Positions 1 to 12,759 of a DNA stretch of 64,000 nt are shown piece after piece. Under the pieces are notes generated by a model. That model searched no databases. It worked only from the letters and a program-made list of their open reading frames with translations, and was not told where the DNA came from. The position numbers and the translations under genes were made by a program. The DNA is from Antedon mediterranea (lineage: Eukaryota; Echinodermata; Crinoidea; Comatulida; Antedonidae): the NCBI RefSeq assembly GCF_964355755.1, contig NC_092676.1, positions 13,128,288-13,192,287 of the forward strand, in the 5' to 3' direction. How positions within the stretch are numbered: the first letter of the stretch is position 1; each line of letters starts with the position of its first letter.

Positions 1-607
1 ATCGCATTTAGAGACGTTTTAGACCATTTTGGGCATTTCGATGAAACTTGGTTACACAAATACATAAAAATGCTTAAAATCACATTTCAAACCGTTTTAG
101 AGCATTTTGAGCATTTCGATAAAACTTTTCACACAAAAACATCAAAGTGCACAAAATAGCTTCAAATCGCATTTAGAGATGTTTTAGACCATTTTGTGCA
201 ATTCGATAAAACTTTTCACACAAAAACATCAAATTGCACAAAATAGCTTAATATCGTGTTTGAAAACGTTTTAGACCATTTTGAGCATGTCGATAAAACT
301 TTTCACACAAAAACATAAAAGTGAACAGAATAGCTTCAAATCGCATTTGGAGACGTTTTAGAGCATTTTGTGCATTTCGATAAAATGTGTTAACATAAAA
401 AGACCAAAGTGTTTAGAATATCTTCAAATCACATTTGGAGACGTTTTAGACCATTTTTTGCATTTCGATGAAACTTGGTTACACAAAAACATCAAAGTGC
501 TTAAAATCACATTTAAAACCGTTTTAGAGCATTTTGAGCATTTCGATAAAACTTTTCACACAAAAACATCAAAGTGTACAAAATAGCTTCAAATCGCATT
601 TAGAGAG

Positions 608-694
608 GTTTTAGACAATTTTGTGCATTTCGATAAAACTTTTCACACAAAAACATCAAAGTGTACAAAATAGCTTCAAATTGCATTTAGAGAC
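608..694 (+). repeat. Exemplar of type I monomer (87 bp)
   Basis: This is a reference copy of the commonest monomer form. It runs from one GTTTTAGA start to the base before the next. Internal landmarks in order are TGCATTTCGATAAAAC, TTTTCACACAAAAACATC, GTGTACAAAATAGC and CTTCAAATTGCATTTAGAGAC. Most other type I copies have CGCATTT where this one has TGCATTT, which looks like a CpG transition. The AGAG/GGAG alternative before ACG is the main subtype difference. Confidence 0.9.
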
Positions 695-755
695 GTTTTA
701 GACCATTTTGTGCATTTCGATAAAACTTTTCACACAAAAACATCAAATTGCACAA

Positions 756-795
756 AATCGTTTTAAACCATTTTAAATCGTTTTAAACCATTTTG
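756..795 (+). repeat. Block C marker: 20-bp microduplication (copy 1)
   Basis: Two tandem copies of AATCGTTTTAAACCATTTTA (the second ending in G) replace most of a type V/IV junction. The same structure begins near 12043, 12720, 18401, 19077, 26621, 41046, 44272, 46731, 56914 and 57172, giving eleven copies in all. Confidence 0.9.
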
Positions 796-2218
796 AGCAT
801 TTCGATAAAACTTTTCACAAAAAACATCAAAGTGCACAGAATAGCTTCAAATTGCATTTGGAGACGTTTTAGAGCATTTTGTGCATTTCGATAAAATGTG
901 TTAACATAAAAAGACCAAAGTGTTTAGAATATCTTCAAATCACATTTGGAGACGTTTTAGACCATTTTTTGCATTTCGATGAAACTTGGTTACACAAAAA
1001 CATCAAAGTGCTTAAAATCACATTTGAAACCGTTTTAGAGCATTTTGAGCATTTCGATAAAACTTTTCACACAAAAACATCAAAGTGTACAAAATAGCTT
1101 CAAATCGCATTTAGAGAGGTTTTAGACCATTTTGTGCATTTCGATAAAACTTTTCACACAAAAACATCAAAGTGTACAAAATAACTTCAAATCGTATTTA
1201 GAGACGTTTTAGACCATTTTGTGCATTTTGATAAAACTTTTCACACAAAAACATCAAATTGCACAAAATAGCTTAATATCGTGTTTGAAAACGTTTTAAA
1301 CCATTTTGAGCATGTCGATAAAACTTTTCACACAAAAATATCAAAGTGCACAGAATATCTTCAAATCGCATTTAGAGACGTTTTAGACCATTTTGTGCAT
1401 TTCGAAAAAATTTGTTAACATAAAAAGACCAAAGTGTTTAGAATATCTCCAAATCGCATTTGGAGACGTTTTAGACCATTTTGTGTTTTTCGAAAAAACT
1501 TTTCACACAAAAACATCAAAGTGTACAAAATTCCTTCAAATCGCATTTGGAGACGTTTTAGACCATTTTGTGATTTTCGAAAAACTTTTCACACAAAAAC
1601 ATCAAAGTGTAGAAAATTGCTTCAAATCGCATTTAGAGATGTTTTAGACCATTTTGTGCATTTCGAAAAAATTTGTTAACATAAAAAGACCAAAGTGTTT
1701 AGAATATCTCCAAATCGCATTTGGAGACGTTTTAGACCATTTTGTGCATTTCGATGACACTTGGTTACACAAAAACATCAAAGTGCTTAAAATCACATTT
1801 AAAACCGTTTTAGAGCGTTTTGAGCATTTCGATAAACTTTTCAAACAAAAACATCAAAGTGTACAAAATAGCTTCAAATCGTATTTGGAGACGTTTTAGA
1901 CCATTTTGTGCGTTTCGATGAATCTTGGTTACACAAAAACATCAAAGTGCTTAAAATCAAATTTAAAACCGTTTTAGTGCATTTTGAGCATTTCGATAAA
2001 ACTTTTCACACAAAAACATCAAAGTGCACAAAATAACTTCAAATCGCATTTAGAGATGTTTTAGACCATTTTGTGCGTTTCGATAAAACTTTTCACACAA
2101 AAACATCAAATTGCACAAAATAGCTTAATATCGTGTTTGAAAACGTTTTAGACCATTTTGAGCATGTCGATAAAACTTTTCACACAAAAACATAAAAGTG
2201 CACAGAATAGCTTCAAAT

Positions 2219-2305
2219 CGCATTTGGAGACGTTTTAGACCATTTTGTGCATTTCGAAAAAACTTTTTAACATAAAAACACCAAAGTGCTTAGAATAGCT
2301 TCAAA
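2219..2305 (+). repeat. Transitional monomer marking block A
   Basis: This monomer has CGAAAAAACTTTTTAACATA, then AAAACACCAAAGTGCTTAGAATAGC. It is intermediate between type I and type III and lacks GTTAAC. One copy lies in each block A at about 2256, 9627, 23108, 29659, 33468, 50344 and 55613. The copy at 33468 has one extra A, and the one at 50344 has CG changed to CA. End coordinates are approximate. Confidence 0.8.
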
Positions 2306-3744
2306 TCGCATTTTGAGACGTTTTAGACCATTTTGTGCATTTCGATGAAACTTGGTTACACAAAAACATCAAAGTGCTTAAAATCACATTTGAAACCGTT
2401 TTAGAGCATTTTGAGCATTTCGATAAAACTTTTCACACAAAAACATCAAAGTGTACAAAATAGCTTCAAATCAAATTTGAAACCGTTTTAGACCATTTTG
2501 AGCATTTCGATAAAACTTTTCACACAAAAACATCAAAGTGTACAAAATAGCTTCAAATCGCATTTGGAGACGTTTTAGACCATTTTGTGCATTTCGATGA
2601 AACTTGGTTACACAAAAACATCAAAGTGCTTAAAATCACATTTGAAACCGTTTTAGACCATTTTGAGCGTTTCGATAAAACTTTTCACACAAATAAATCA
2701 GAGTGCACAAAATAGCTTCAAATCGCATTTGGAGACGTTTTAGACTATTTTGTGCATTTCGAAAAAATTTGTTAACATAAAAAGACCAAAGTGTTTAGAA
2801 TATCTCCAAATCGCATTTGGAGACGTTTTAAACCATTTTGTGCATTTCGATGGAACTTGGTTACACAAAAACATCAAAGTGCTTAAAATCACATTTAAAA
2901 CCGTTTTAGAGCATTTTGAGCATTTCGATAAAACTTTTCACACAAAAACATCAAAGTGTACAAAATAGCTTCAAATCGCATTTAGAGACGTTTTAGACCA
3001 TTTTGTGCATTTTGATAAAACTTTTCACACAAAAACATCAAATTGCACAAAATAGCTTAATATTGTGTTTGAAAACGTTTTAAACCATTTTGAGCATGTC
3101 GATAAAACTTTTCACACAAAAATATCAAAGTGCCCAGAATATCTTCAAATCGCATTTAGAGACGTTTTAGACCATTTTGTGCATTTCGAAAAAATTTGTT
3201 AACATAAAAAGACCAAAGTGTTTAGATTATCTCCAAATCGCATTTGGAGACGTTTTAGACCATTTTGTGTTTTTCGAAAAAACTTTTCACACAAAAACAT
3301 CAAAGTGTACAAAATTGCTTCAAATCGCATTTAGAGAGGTTTTAGACCATTTTGTGCATTTCGATAAAACTTTTCACACAAAAACATCAAAGTGCACAGA
3401 ATATCTTAATACCGTGTCTGAAATCGTTTTAAACCATTTTGAGCATGTCGATAAAACTTTTCACACAAAAACATCAAAGTGCACAGAATATCTTCAAATC
3501 GCATTTAGAGACGTTTTAGACCATTTTGTGCATTTCGAAAAAATTTGTTAACATAAAAAGACCAAAGTGTTTAGAATATCTCCAAATCGCATTTGGAGAC
3601 GTTTTAGACCATTTTGTGCATTTCGATGAAACTTGGTTACACAAAAACATCAAAGTGCTTAAAATCACATTTGAAACCGTTTTAGAGCATTTTGGGCATT
3701 TCGATAAAACTTTTCACACAAAAACATCAAAGTGTACAAAATAG

Positions 3745-6700
3745 CTTCAAATCACATTTGAAACCGTTTTAGACCATTTTGAGCATTTCGATAAAACTTT
3801 TCACACAAAAACATCAAAGTGTATAGAATAGCTTCAAATCGCATTTGGAGACGTTTTAGACCATTTTGTGCATTTCGATGAAACTTGGTTACACAAAAAC
3901 ATCAAAGTGCTTAAAATCACATTTGAAACCGTTTTAGAGCATTTTTAACATTTCGATAATACTTTTCACACAAAAACATCAAAGTGTACAAAATAGCTTC
4001 AAATCGCATTTGGAGACGTTTTAGACCATTTTGTGCATTTCGATGAAACTTGGTAACACAAAAACATCAAAGTGCTTAAAATCACATTTGAAACCGTTTT
4101 AGAGCATTTTGAGCATTTCGATAAAACTTTTCACACAAAAAAATCAAAGTGCACAAAATAGCTTCAAATCGCATTTGGAGAGGTTTTAGACCATATTGTG
4201 CATTTCGTTAAAACTTTTCACACAAAAACATCAAAGTGTACAAAATAGCTTCAAATCGCATTTAGAGACGTTTTAGACCATTTTGTGCATTTCGATGAAA
4301 CTTGGTTACACAAAAACATCAAAGTGCTTAAAATCACATTTAAAACCGTTTTAGAGCGTTTTGAGCATTTCGATAAACTTTTTACACAAAAACATCAAAG
4401 TGCACAAAATAGCTTCAAATCGCATTTAGAGATGTTTTAGACCATTTTTTGCATTTCGATAAAATTTTTCACACAAAAACATCAAATTGCACAAAATAGC
4501 TTAATACCGTGTTTGAAATCATTTTAAACCATTTTGAGCATGTCGATAAAACTTTTCACACAAAAACATCAAAGTGCACAGAATATCTTCAAATCGCATT
4601 TAGAGACGTTTTAGACCATTTTGTGCATTTCGAAAAAATTTGTTAACATAAAAAGACAAAAGTGTTTAGAATATCTCCAAATCGCATTTGGAGACGTTTT
4701 AGACCATTTTGTGCATTTCGATGAAACTTGGTTACACAAAAACATCAAAGTGCTTAAAATCACATTTGAAACCGTTTTAGAGCATTTTGAGCATTTCGAT
4801 AAAACTTTTCACACAAAAACATCGAAGTGTACAAAATAGCTTCAAATCACATTTGAAACCGTTTTAGACCATTTTGAGCATTTCGATAAAACTTTTCACA
4901 CAAAAACATCAAAGTGTACAAAATAGCTTCAAATCGCATTTGGAGACGTTTTAGACCATTTTGTGCATTTCGATGAAACTTGGTTACACAAAAACATCAA
5001 AGTGCTTAAAATCACATTTGAAACCGTTTTAGAGCATTTTTAGCATTTCGATAATACTTTTCACACAAAAACATCAAAGAGTACAAAATAGCTTCAAATC
5101 GCATTTGGAGACGTTTTAGACCATTTTGTGCATTTCGATGAAACTTGGTTACACAAAAACATCAAAGTGCTTAAAATCACATTTGAAACCGTTTTAGACC
5201 ATTTTGAGCATTTCGATAAAACTTTTCACACAAAAAAATCAAAGTGCACAAAATAGCTTCAAATCGCATTTGGGGACGTTTTAGACTATTTTGTGCATTT
5301 CGAAAAAATTTGTTAACATAAAAAGACCAAAGTGTTTAGAATATCTCCAAATCGCATTTGGAGACGTTTTAAACCATTTTGTGCATTTCGATGGAACTTG
5401 GTTACACAAAAACATCAAAGTGCTTAAAATCACATTTAAAACCGTTTTAGAGCATTTTGAGCATTTTGATAAAAATTTTCACACAAAAACATCAAATTGC
5501 ACAAAATAGCTTAATATTGTGTTTGAAAACGTTTTAAACCATTTTGAGCATGTCGATAAAACTTTTCACACAAAAATATCAAAGTGCCCAGAATATCTTC
5601 AAATCGCATTTAGAGACGTTTTAGACCATTTTGTGCATTTCGAAAAAATTTGTTAACATAAAAAGACCAAAGTGTTTAGATTATCTCCAAATCGCATTTG
5701 GAGACGTTTTAGACCATTTTGTGTTTTTCGAAAAAACTTTTCACACAAAAACATCAAAGTGCTTAAAATCACATTTGAAACCGTTTTAGAGCATTTTGAG
5801 CATTTCGATAAAACTTTTCACACAAAAACATCAAAGTGTACAAAATAGCTTCAAATCACATTTGAAACCGTTTTAGACCATTTTGAGCATTTCGATAAAA
5901 CTTTTCACACAAAAACATCAAAGTGTACAGAATAGCTTCAAATCGCATTTGGAGACGTTTTAGACCATTTTGTGCATTTCGATGAAACTTGGTTACACAA
6001 AAACATCAAAGTGCTTAAAATCACATTTGAAACCGTTTTAGAGCATTTTTAACATTTCGATAATACTTTTCACACAAAAACATCAAATTGCACAAAATAG
6101 CTTCAAATCACATTTGGAGACGTTTTAGACCATTTTGTGCATTTCGATGAAACTTGGTTACACAAAAACATCAAAGTGCTTAAAATCACATTTGAAACCG
6201 TTTTAGAGCATTTTGAGCATTTCGATAAAACTTTTCACACAAAAAAATCAAACTGCACAAAATAGCTTCAAATCGCATTTGGAGAGGTTTTAGACCATTT
6301 TGTGCATTTCGATAAAACTTTTCACACAAAAACATCAAAGTGTACAAAATAGCTTCAAATCGCATTTAGAGACGTTTTAGACCATTTTGTGCATTTCGAT
6401 AAAACTTTTCACACAAAAACATCAAATTGCACAAAATAGCTTAATATCGTGTTTGAAAACGTTTTAAACCATTTTGAGCATGTCGATAAAACTTTTCACA
6501 CAAAAACATCAAAGTGCACAGAATATCTTCAAATCGCATTTAGAGACGTTTTAGACCATTTTGTGCATTTCGAAAAAATTTGTTAACATAAAAAGACCAA
6601 AGTGTTTAGAATATCTCCAAATCGCAATTTGAGACGTTTTAGACCATTTTGTGCATTTCGATGAAACTTGGTTACACAAAAACATCAAAGTGCTTAAAAT

Positions 6701-7070
6701 CACATTTGAAACCGTTTTAGAGCATTTTGAGCATTTCGATAAAACTTTTCACACAAAAACATCAAAGTGTACAAAATAGCTTCAAATCACATTTGAAACC
6801 GTTTTAGACCATTTTGAGCATTTCGATAAAACTTTTCACACAAAAACATCAAAGTGTACAAAATAGCTTCAAATCGCATTTGGAGACGTTTTAGACCATT
6901 TTGTGCATTTCGATGAAACTTGGTTACACAAAAACATCAAAGTGCTTAAAATCACATTTGAAACAGTTTTAGACCATTTTGAGCATTTCGATAAAACTTT
7001 TCACACAAAAAAATCAAAGTGCACAAAATAGCTTCAAATCGCATTTGGGGACGTTTTAGACTATTTTGTG
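3745..7070 (+). repeat. Satellite between block A copies 1 and 2, internally duplicated
   Basis: This stretch is mainly type II and VI pairs with type III anchors near 4608 and 5278. The part from about 3760 to 4160 repeats near 5860-6260 at an offset of 2,104 bp. The signature GCATTTTTAACATTTCGATAA appears at 3940 and 6044. The segment near 5760-6540 also resembles block E, sharing AAATCAAACTGCAC near 6247 with 43067 and 62948. No gene or unique sequence is present. Confidence 0.8.
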
Positions 7071-10000
7071 CATTTCGAAAAAATTTGTTAACATAAAAAG
7101 ACCAAAGTGTTTAGAATATCTCCAAATCGCATTTGGAGACGTTTTAAACCATTTTGTGCATTTCGATGGAACTTGGTTACACAAAAACATCAAAGTGCTT
7201 AAAATCACATTTAAAACCGTTTTAGAGCATTTTTAGCATTTCGATAAAACTTTTCACACAAAAACATCAAAGTGTACAAAATAGCTTGAAATCGCATTTG
7301 GAGACGTTTTATACCATTTTGTGCATTTCGATGAAACTTGGTTACACAAAAACATGAAATTGCTTAAAATCACATTTGAAACCGTTTTAGACCATTTTGA
7401 GCATTTCGATAAAACTTTTCACACAAAAAAAATCAAAGTGCACAAAATAGCTTCAAATCGCATTTGGAGACGTTTTAGACTATTTTGTGCATTTTGAACA
7501 AATTTGTTAACATAAAAAGACCAAAGTGTTTAGAATATCTCCAAATCGCATTTGGAGACGTTTTAAACCATTTTGTGCATTTCGATGGAACTTGGTTACA
7601 CAAAAACATCAAAGTGCTTAAAATCACATTTAAAACCGTTTTAGAGCATTTTGAGCATTTCGATAAAACTTTTCACACAAAAACATCAAATTGCACAAAA
7701 TAGCTTAATACCGTGTTTGAAATCGTTTTAAACCATTTTGAGCATGTCGATAAAACTTTACACAAAAAAACATCAAAGTGCACAGAATAGCTTCAAATCG
7801 CATTTGGAGACGTTTTAAACCATTTTGTGCATTTCAATAAAACTTTTCACATAAAAACAACAAAGTGTACAAAATAGCTTCAAATCGCATTTAGAGACGT
7901 TTTAGACCATTTTGGGCATTTCGATGAAACTTGGTTACACAAATACATAAAAATGCTTAAAATCACATTTCAAACCGTTTTAGAGCATTTTGAGCATTTC
8001 GATAAAACTTTTCACACAAAAACATCAAAGTGCACAAATAGCTTCAAATCGCATTTAGAGATGTTTTAGACCATTTTGTGCAATTCGATAAAACTTTTCA
8101 CACAAAAACATCAAATTGCACAAAATAGCTTAATATCGTGTTTGAAAACGTTTTAGACCATTTTGAGCATGTCGATAAAACTTTTCACACAAAAACATAA
8201 AAGTGAACAGAATAGCTTCAAATTGCATTTGGAGACGTTTTAGAGCATTTTGTGCATTTCGATAAAATGTGTTAACATAAAAAGACCAAAGTGTTTAGAA
8301 TATCTTCAAATCACATTTGGAGACGTTTTAGACCATTTTTTGCATTTCGATGAAACTTGGTTACACAAAAACATCAAAGTGCTTAAAATCACATTTAAAA
8401 CCGTTTTAGAGCATTTTGAGCATTTCGATAAAACTTTTCACACAAAAACATCAAAGTGTACAAAATAGCTTCAAATCGCATTTAGAGAGGTTTTAGACTA
8501 TTTTGTGCATTTCGATAAAACTTTTCACACAAAAACATCAAAGTGTACAAAATAACTTCAAATCGTATTTAGAGACGTTTTAGACCATTTTGTGCATTTT
8601 GATAAAACTTTTCACACAAAAACATCAAATTGCACAAAATAGCTTAATATCGTGTTTGAAAACGTTTTAAACCATTTTGAGCATGTCGATAAAACTTTTC
8701 ACACACAAATATCAAAGTGCACAGAATATCTTCAAATCGCATTTAGAGACGTTTTAGACCATTTTGTGCATTTCGAAAAAATTTGTTAACATAAAAAGAC
8801 CAAAGTGTTTAGAATATCTCCAAGTCGCATTTGGAGACGTTTTAGACCATTTTGTGTTTTTCGAAAAAACTTTTCACACAAAAACATCAAAGTGTACAAA
8901 ATTCCTTCAAATCGCATTTGGAGACGTTTTAGACCATTTTATGATTTTCGAAAAACTTTTCACACAAAAACATCAAAGTGTAGAAAATTGCTTCAAATCG
9001 CATTTAGAGATGTTTTAGAGCATTTTGTGCATTTCGAAAAAATTTGTTAACATAAAAAGACCAAAGTGTTTAGAATATCTCCAAATCGCATTTGGAGACG
9101 TTTTAGACCATTTTGTGCATTTCGATGACACTTGGTTACACAAAAACATCAAAGTGCTTAAAATCACATTTAAAACCGTTTTAGAGCGTTTTGAGCATTT
9201 CGATAAACTTTTCAAACAAAAACATCAAAGTGTACAAAATAGCTTCAAATCGTATTTGGAGACGTTTTAGACCATTTTGTGCGTTTCGATGAATCTTGGT
9301 TACACAAAAACATCAAAGTGCTTAAAATCAAATTTAAAACCGTTTTAGTGCATTTTGAGCATTTCGATAAAACTTTTCACACAAAAACATCAAAGTGCAC
9401 AAAATAGCTTCAAATCGCATTTAGAGATGTTTTAGACCATTTTGTGCGTTTCGATAAAACTTTTCACACAAAAACATCAAATTGCACAAAATAGCTTAAT
9501 ATCGTGTTTGAAAACGTTTTAGACCATTTTGAGCATGTCGATAAAACTTTTCACACAAAAACATAAAAGTGCACAGAATAGCTTCAAATCGCATTTGGAG
9601 ACGTTTTAGACCATTTTGTGCATTTCGAAAAAACTTTTTAACATAAAAACACCAAAGTGCTTAGAATAGCTTCAAATCGCATTTGGAGACGTTTTAGACC
9701 ATTTTGTGCATTTCGATGAAACTTGGTTACACAAAAACATCAAAGTGCTTAAAATCACATTTGAAACCGTTTTAGAGCATTTTGAGCATTTCGATAAAAC
9801 TTTTCACACAAAAACATCAAAGTGTACAATATAGCTTCAAATCACATTTGAAACCGTTTTAGACCATTTTGAGCATTTCGATAAAACTTTTCACACAAAA
9901 ACATCAAAGTGTACAAAATAGCTTCAAATCGCATTTGGAGACGTTTTAGACCATTTTGTGCATTTCGATGAAACTTGGTTACACAAAAACATCAAAGTGC

Positions 10001-11120
10001 TTAAAATCACATTTGAAACCGTTTTAGACCATTTTGAGCGTTTCGATAAAACTTTTCACACAAATAAATCAGAGTGCACAAAATAGCTTCAAATCACATT
10101 TGGAGACGTTTTAGACTATTTTGTGCATTTCGAAAAAATTTGTTAACATAAAAAGACCAAAGTGTTTAGAATATCTCCAAATCGCATTTGGAGACGTTTT
10201 AAACCATTTTGTGCATTTCGATGGAACTTGGTTACACAAAAACATCAAAGTGCTTAAAATCACATTTAAAACCGTTTTAGAGCATTTTGAGCATTTCGAT
10301 AAAACTTTTCACACAAAAACATCAAAGTGTACAAAATAGCTTCAAATCGCATTTAGAGACGTTTTAGACCATTTTGTGCATTTTGATAAAACTTTTCACA
10401 CAAAAACATCAAATTGCACAAAATAGCTTAATATTGTGTTTGAAAACGTTTTAAACCATTTTGAGCATGTCGATAAAACTTTTCACACAAAAATATCAAA
10501 GTGCCCAGAATATCTTCAAATCGCATTTAGAGACGTTTTAGACCATTTTGTGCATTTCGAAAAAATTTGTTAACATAAAAAGACCAAAGTGTTTAGATTA
10601 TCTCCAAATCGCATTTGGAGACGTTTTAGACCATTTTGTGTTTTTCGAAAAAACTTTTCACACAAAAACATCAAAGTGTAAAAAATTGCTTCAAATCGCA
10701 TTTAGAGAGGTTTTAGACCATTTTGTGCATTTCGATAAAACTTTTCACACAAAAACATCAAAGTGCACAGAATATCTTAATACCGTGTCTGAAATCGTTT
10801 TAAACCATTTTGAGCATGTCGATAAAACTTTTCACACAAAAACATCAAAGTGCACAGAATATCTTCAAATCGCATTTAGAGACGTTTTAGACCATTTTGT
10901 GCATTTCGAAAAAATTTGTTAACATAAAAAGACCAAAGTGTTTAGAATATCTCCAAATCGCATTTGGAGACGTTTTAGACCATTTTGTGCATTTCGATGA
11001 AACTTGGTTACACAAAAACATCAAAGTGCTTAAAATCGCATTTGAAACCGTTTTAGAGCATTTTGAGCATTTCGATAAAACTTTTCACACAAAAACATCA
11101 AAGTGTACAAAATAGCTTCA
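7071..11120 (+). repeat. Block A, copy 2
   Basis: About 4 kb is collinear with copy 3 at an offset of 13,482 bp, and with copy 7 at 45,982-45,987 bp. Small indels explain the offset changes: one extra A near 7425, one missing A near 8035 (GCACAAATAGC), and a 4-bp insertion in copy 7. Internal order includes CATTTTGAACAAATTTG near 7490, GGGCATTTCGATGAAAC near 7915, the GTTTTAGTGC monomer near 9345 and a 427 + 349 bp multimer pair from 10108. Confidence 0.85.
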
Positions 11121-12042
11121 AATCACATTTGAAACCGTTTTAGACCATTTTGAGAATTTCGATAAAACTTTTCACACAAAAACATCAAAGTGTACAGAAT
11201 AGCTTCAAATCGCATTTGGAGACGTTTTAGACCATTTTGTGCATTTCGATGAAACTTGGTTACACAAAAACATCAAAGTGCTTAAAATCACATTTGAAAC
11301 CGTTTTAGAGCATTTTTAACATTTCGATAATACTTTTCACACAAAAACATCAAAGTGTACAAAATAGCTTCAAATCGCATTTGGAGACGTTTTAGACACA
11401 TTTTGTGCATTTCGATGAAACTTGGTTACACAAAAACATCAAAGTGCTTAAAATCACATTTGAAACCGTTTTAGAGCATTTTGAGCATTTCGATAAAACT
11501 TTTCACACAAAAAAATCAAAGTGCACAAAATAGCTTCAAATCGCATTTGGAGAGGTTTTAGACCATTTTGTGCATTTCGATAAAACTTTTCACACAAAAA
11601 CATCAAAGTGTACAAAATAGCTTCAAATCGCATTTAGAGACGTTTTAGACCATTTTGTGCATTTCGAAAAAAATTGTTAACATAAAAAGACCAAAGTGTT
11701 TAGAATATCTCCAAATCGCATTTGGAGACGTTTTAAACCATTTTGTGCATTTCGATGGAACTTGGTTACACAAAAACATCAAAGTGCTTAAAATCACATT
11801 TAAAACCGTTTTAGAGCATTTTTAGCATTTCGATAAAACTTTTCACACAAAAACATCAAAGTGTACAAAATAGCTTCAAATCGCATTTAGAGAGGTTTTA
11901 GACCATTTTGTGCATTTCGATAAAACTTTTCACACAAAAACATCAAAGTGTACAAAATAGCTTCAAATTGCATTTAGAGACGTTTTAGACCATTTTGTGC
12001 ATTTCGATAAAACTTTTCACACAAAAACATCAAATTGCACAA

Positions 12043-12082
12043 AATCGTTTTAAACCATTTTAAATCGTTTTAAACCATTTTG
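12043..12082 (+). repeat. Block C marker: 20-bp microduplication (copy 2)
   Basis: This has the same 2 x 20 bp structure as at 756. It is followed by GCATGTCGAT, whereas the copies at 756 and 12720 are followed by GCATTTCGAT. Confidence 0.88.
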
Positions 12083-12719
12083 AGCATGTCGATAAAACTT
12101 TTCACAAAAAACATCAAAGTGCACAGAATAGCTTCAAATTGCATTTGGAGACGTTTTAGAGCATTTTGTGCATTTCGATAAAATGTGTTAACATAAAAAG
12201 ACCAAAGTGTTTAGAATATCTTCAAATCACATTTGGAGACGTTTTAGACCATTTTTTGCATTTCGATGAAACTTGGTTACACAAAAACATCAAAGTGCTT
12301 AAAATCACATTTGAAACCGTTTTAGAGCATTTTGAGCATTTCGATAAAACTTTTCACACAAAAACATCAAAGTGTACAAAATAGCTTCAAATCGCATTTA
12401 GAGACGTTTTAGACCATTTTTTTGCATTTCGATGAAACTTGGTTACACAAAAACATCAAAGTGCTTAAAATCACATTTAAAACCGTTTTAGAGCATTTTT
12501 AGCATTTCGATAAAACTTTTCACACAAAAACATCAAAGTGTACAAAATAGCTTCAAATCGCATTTAGAGAGGTTTTAGACAATTTTGTGCATTTCGATAA
12601 AACTTTTCACACAAAAACATCAAAGTGTACAAAATAGCTTCAAATTGCATTTAGAGACGTTTTAGACCATTTTGTGCATTTCGATAAAACTTTTCACACA
12701 AAAACATCAAATTGCACAA

Positions 12720-12759
12720 AATCGTTTTAAACCATTTTAAATCGTTTTAAACCATTTTG
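12720..12759 (+). repeat. Block C marker: 20-bp microduplication (copy 3)
   Basis: This has the same 2 x 20 bp structure, 677 bp after copy 2. Confidence 0.88.

Larger units (their letters stand above)
355..865 (+). repeat. 511-bp segment inserted in block A copy 1
   Basis: The type III-like intermediates starting at 355 and 866 are 511 bp apart and nearly identical, whereas block A copy 2 has only one of them (at 8237). The second half of this segment matches block C rather than block A. The extra length therefore looks like an unequal exchange with block C and not a simple duplication. Confidence 0.7.
1..3744 (+). repeat. Block A, copy 1 (recombinant)
   Basis: It is collinear with block A copy 2: position 1 matches about 7884, and from 1393 to 3744 the offset is a constant 7,371 bp. 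About 511 extra bases lie near 590-870. They resemble block C near 12,550-12,840, including TTTTAGACAATTTTGTGC and the 20-bp microduplication. The copy carries the markers GTTTTAGTGC (near 1973) and CGAAAAAACTTTTTAAC (near 2256). It reaches the left window edge and may continue beyond it. Confidence 0.85.

Noticed and set aside
758-795. Terminator-like or hairpin RNA signal at GTTTTAAACC
   Set aside because: GTTT and AAAC form only a 4-bp stem with a one-base spacer, and the word is present in every type IV monomer start.
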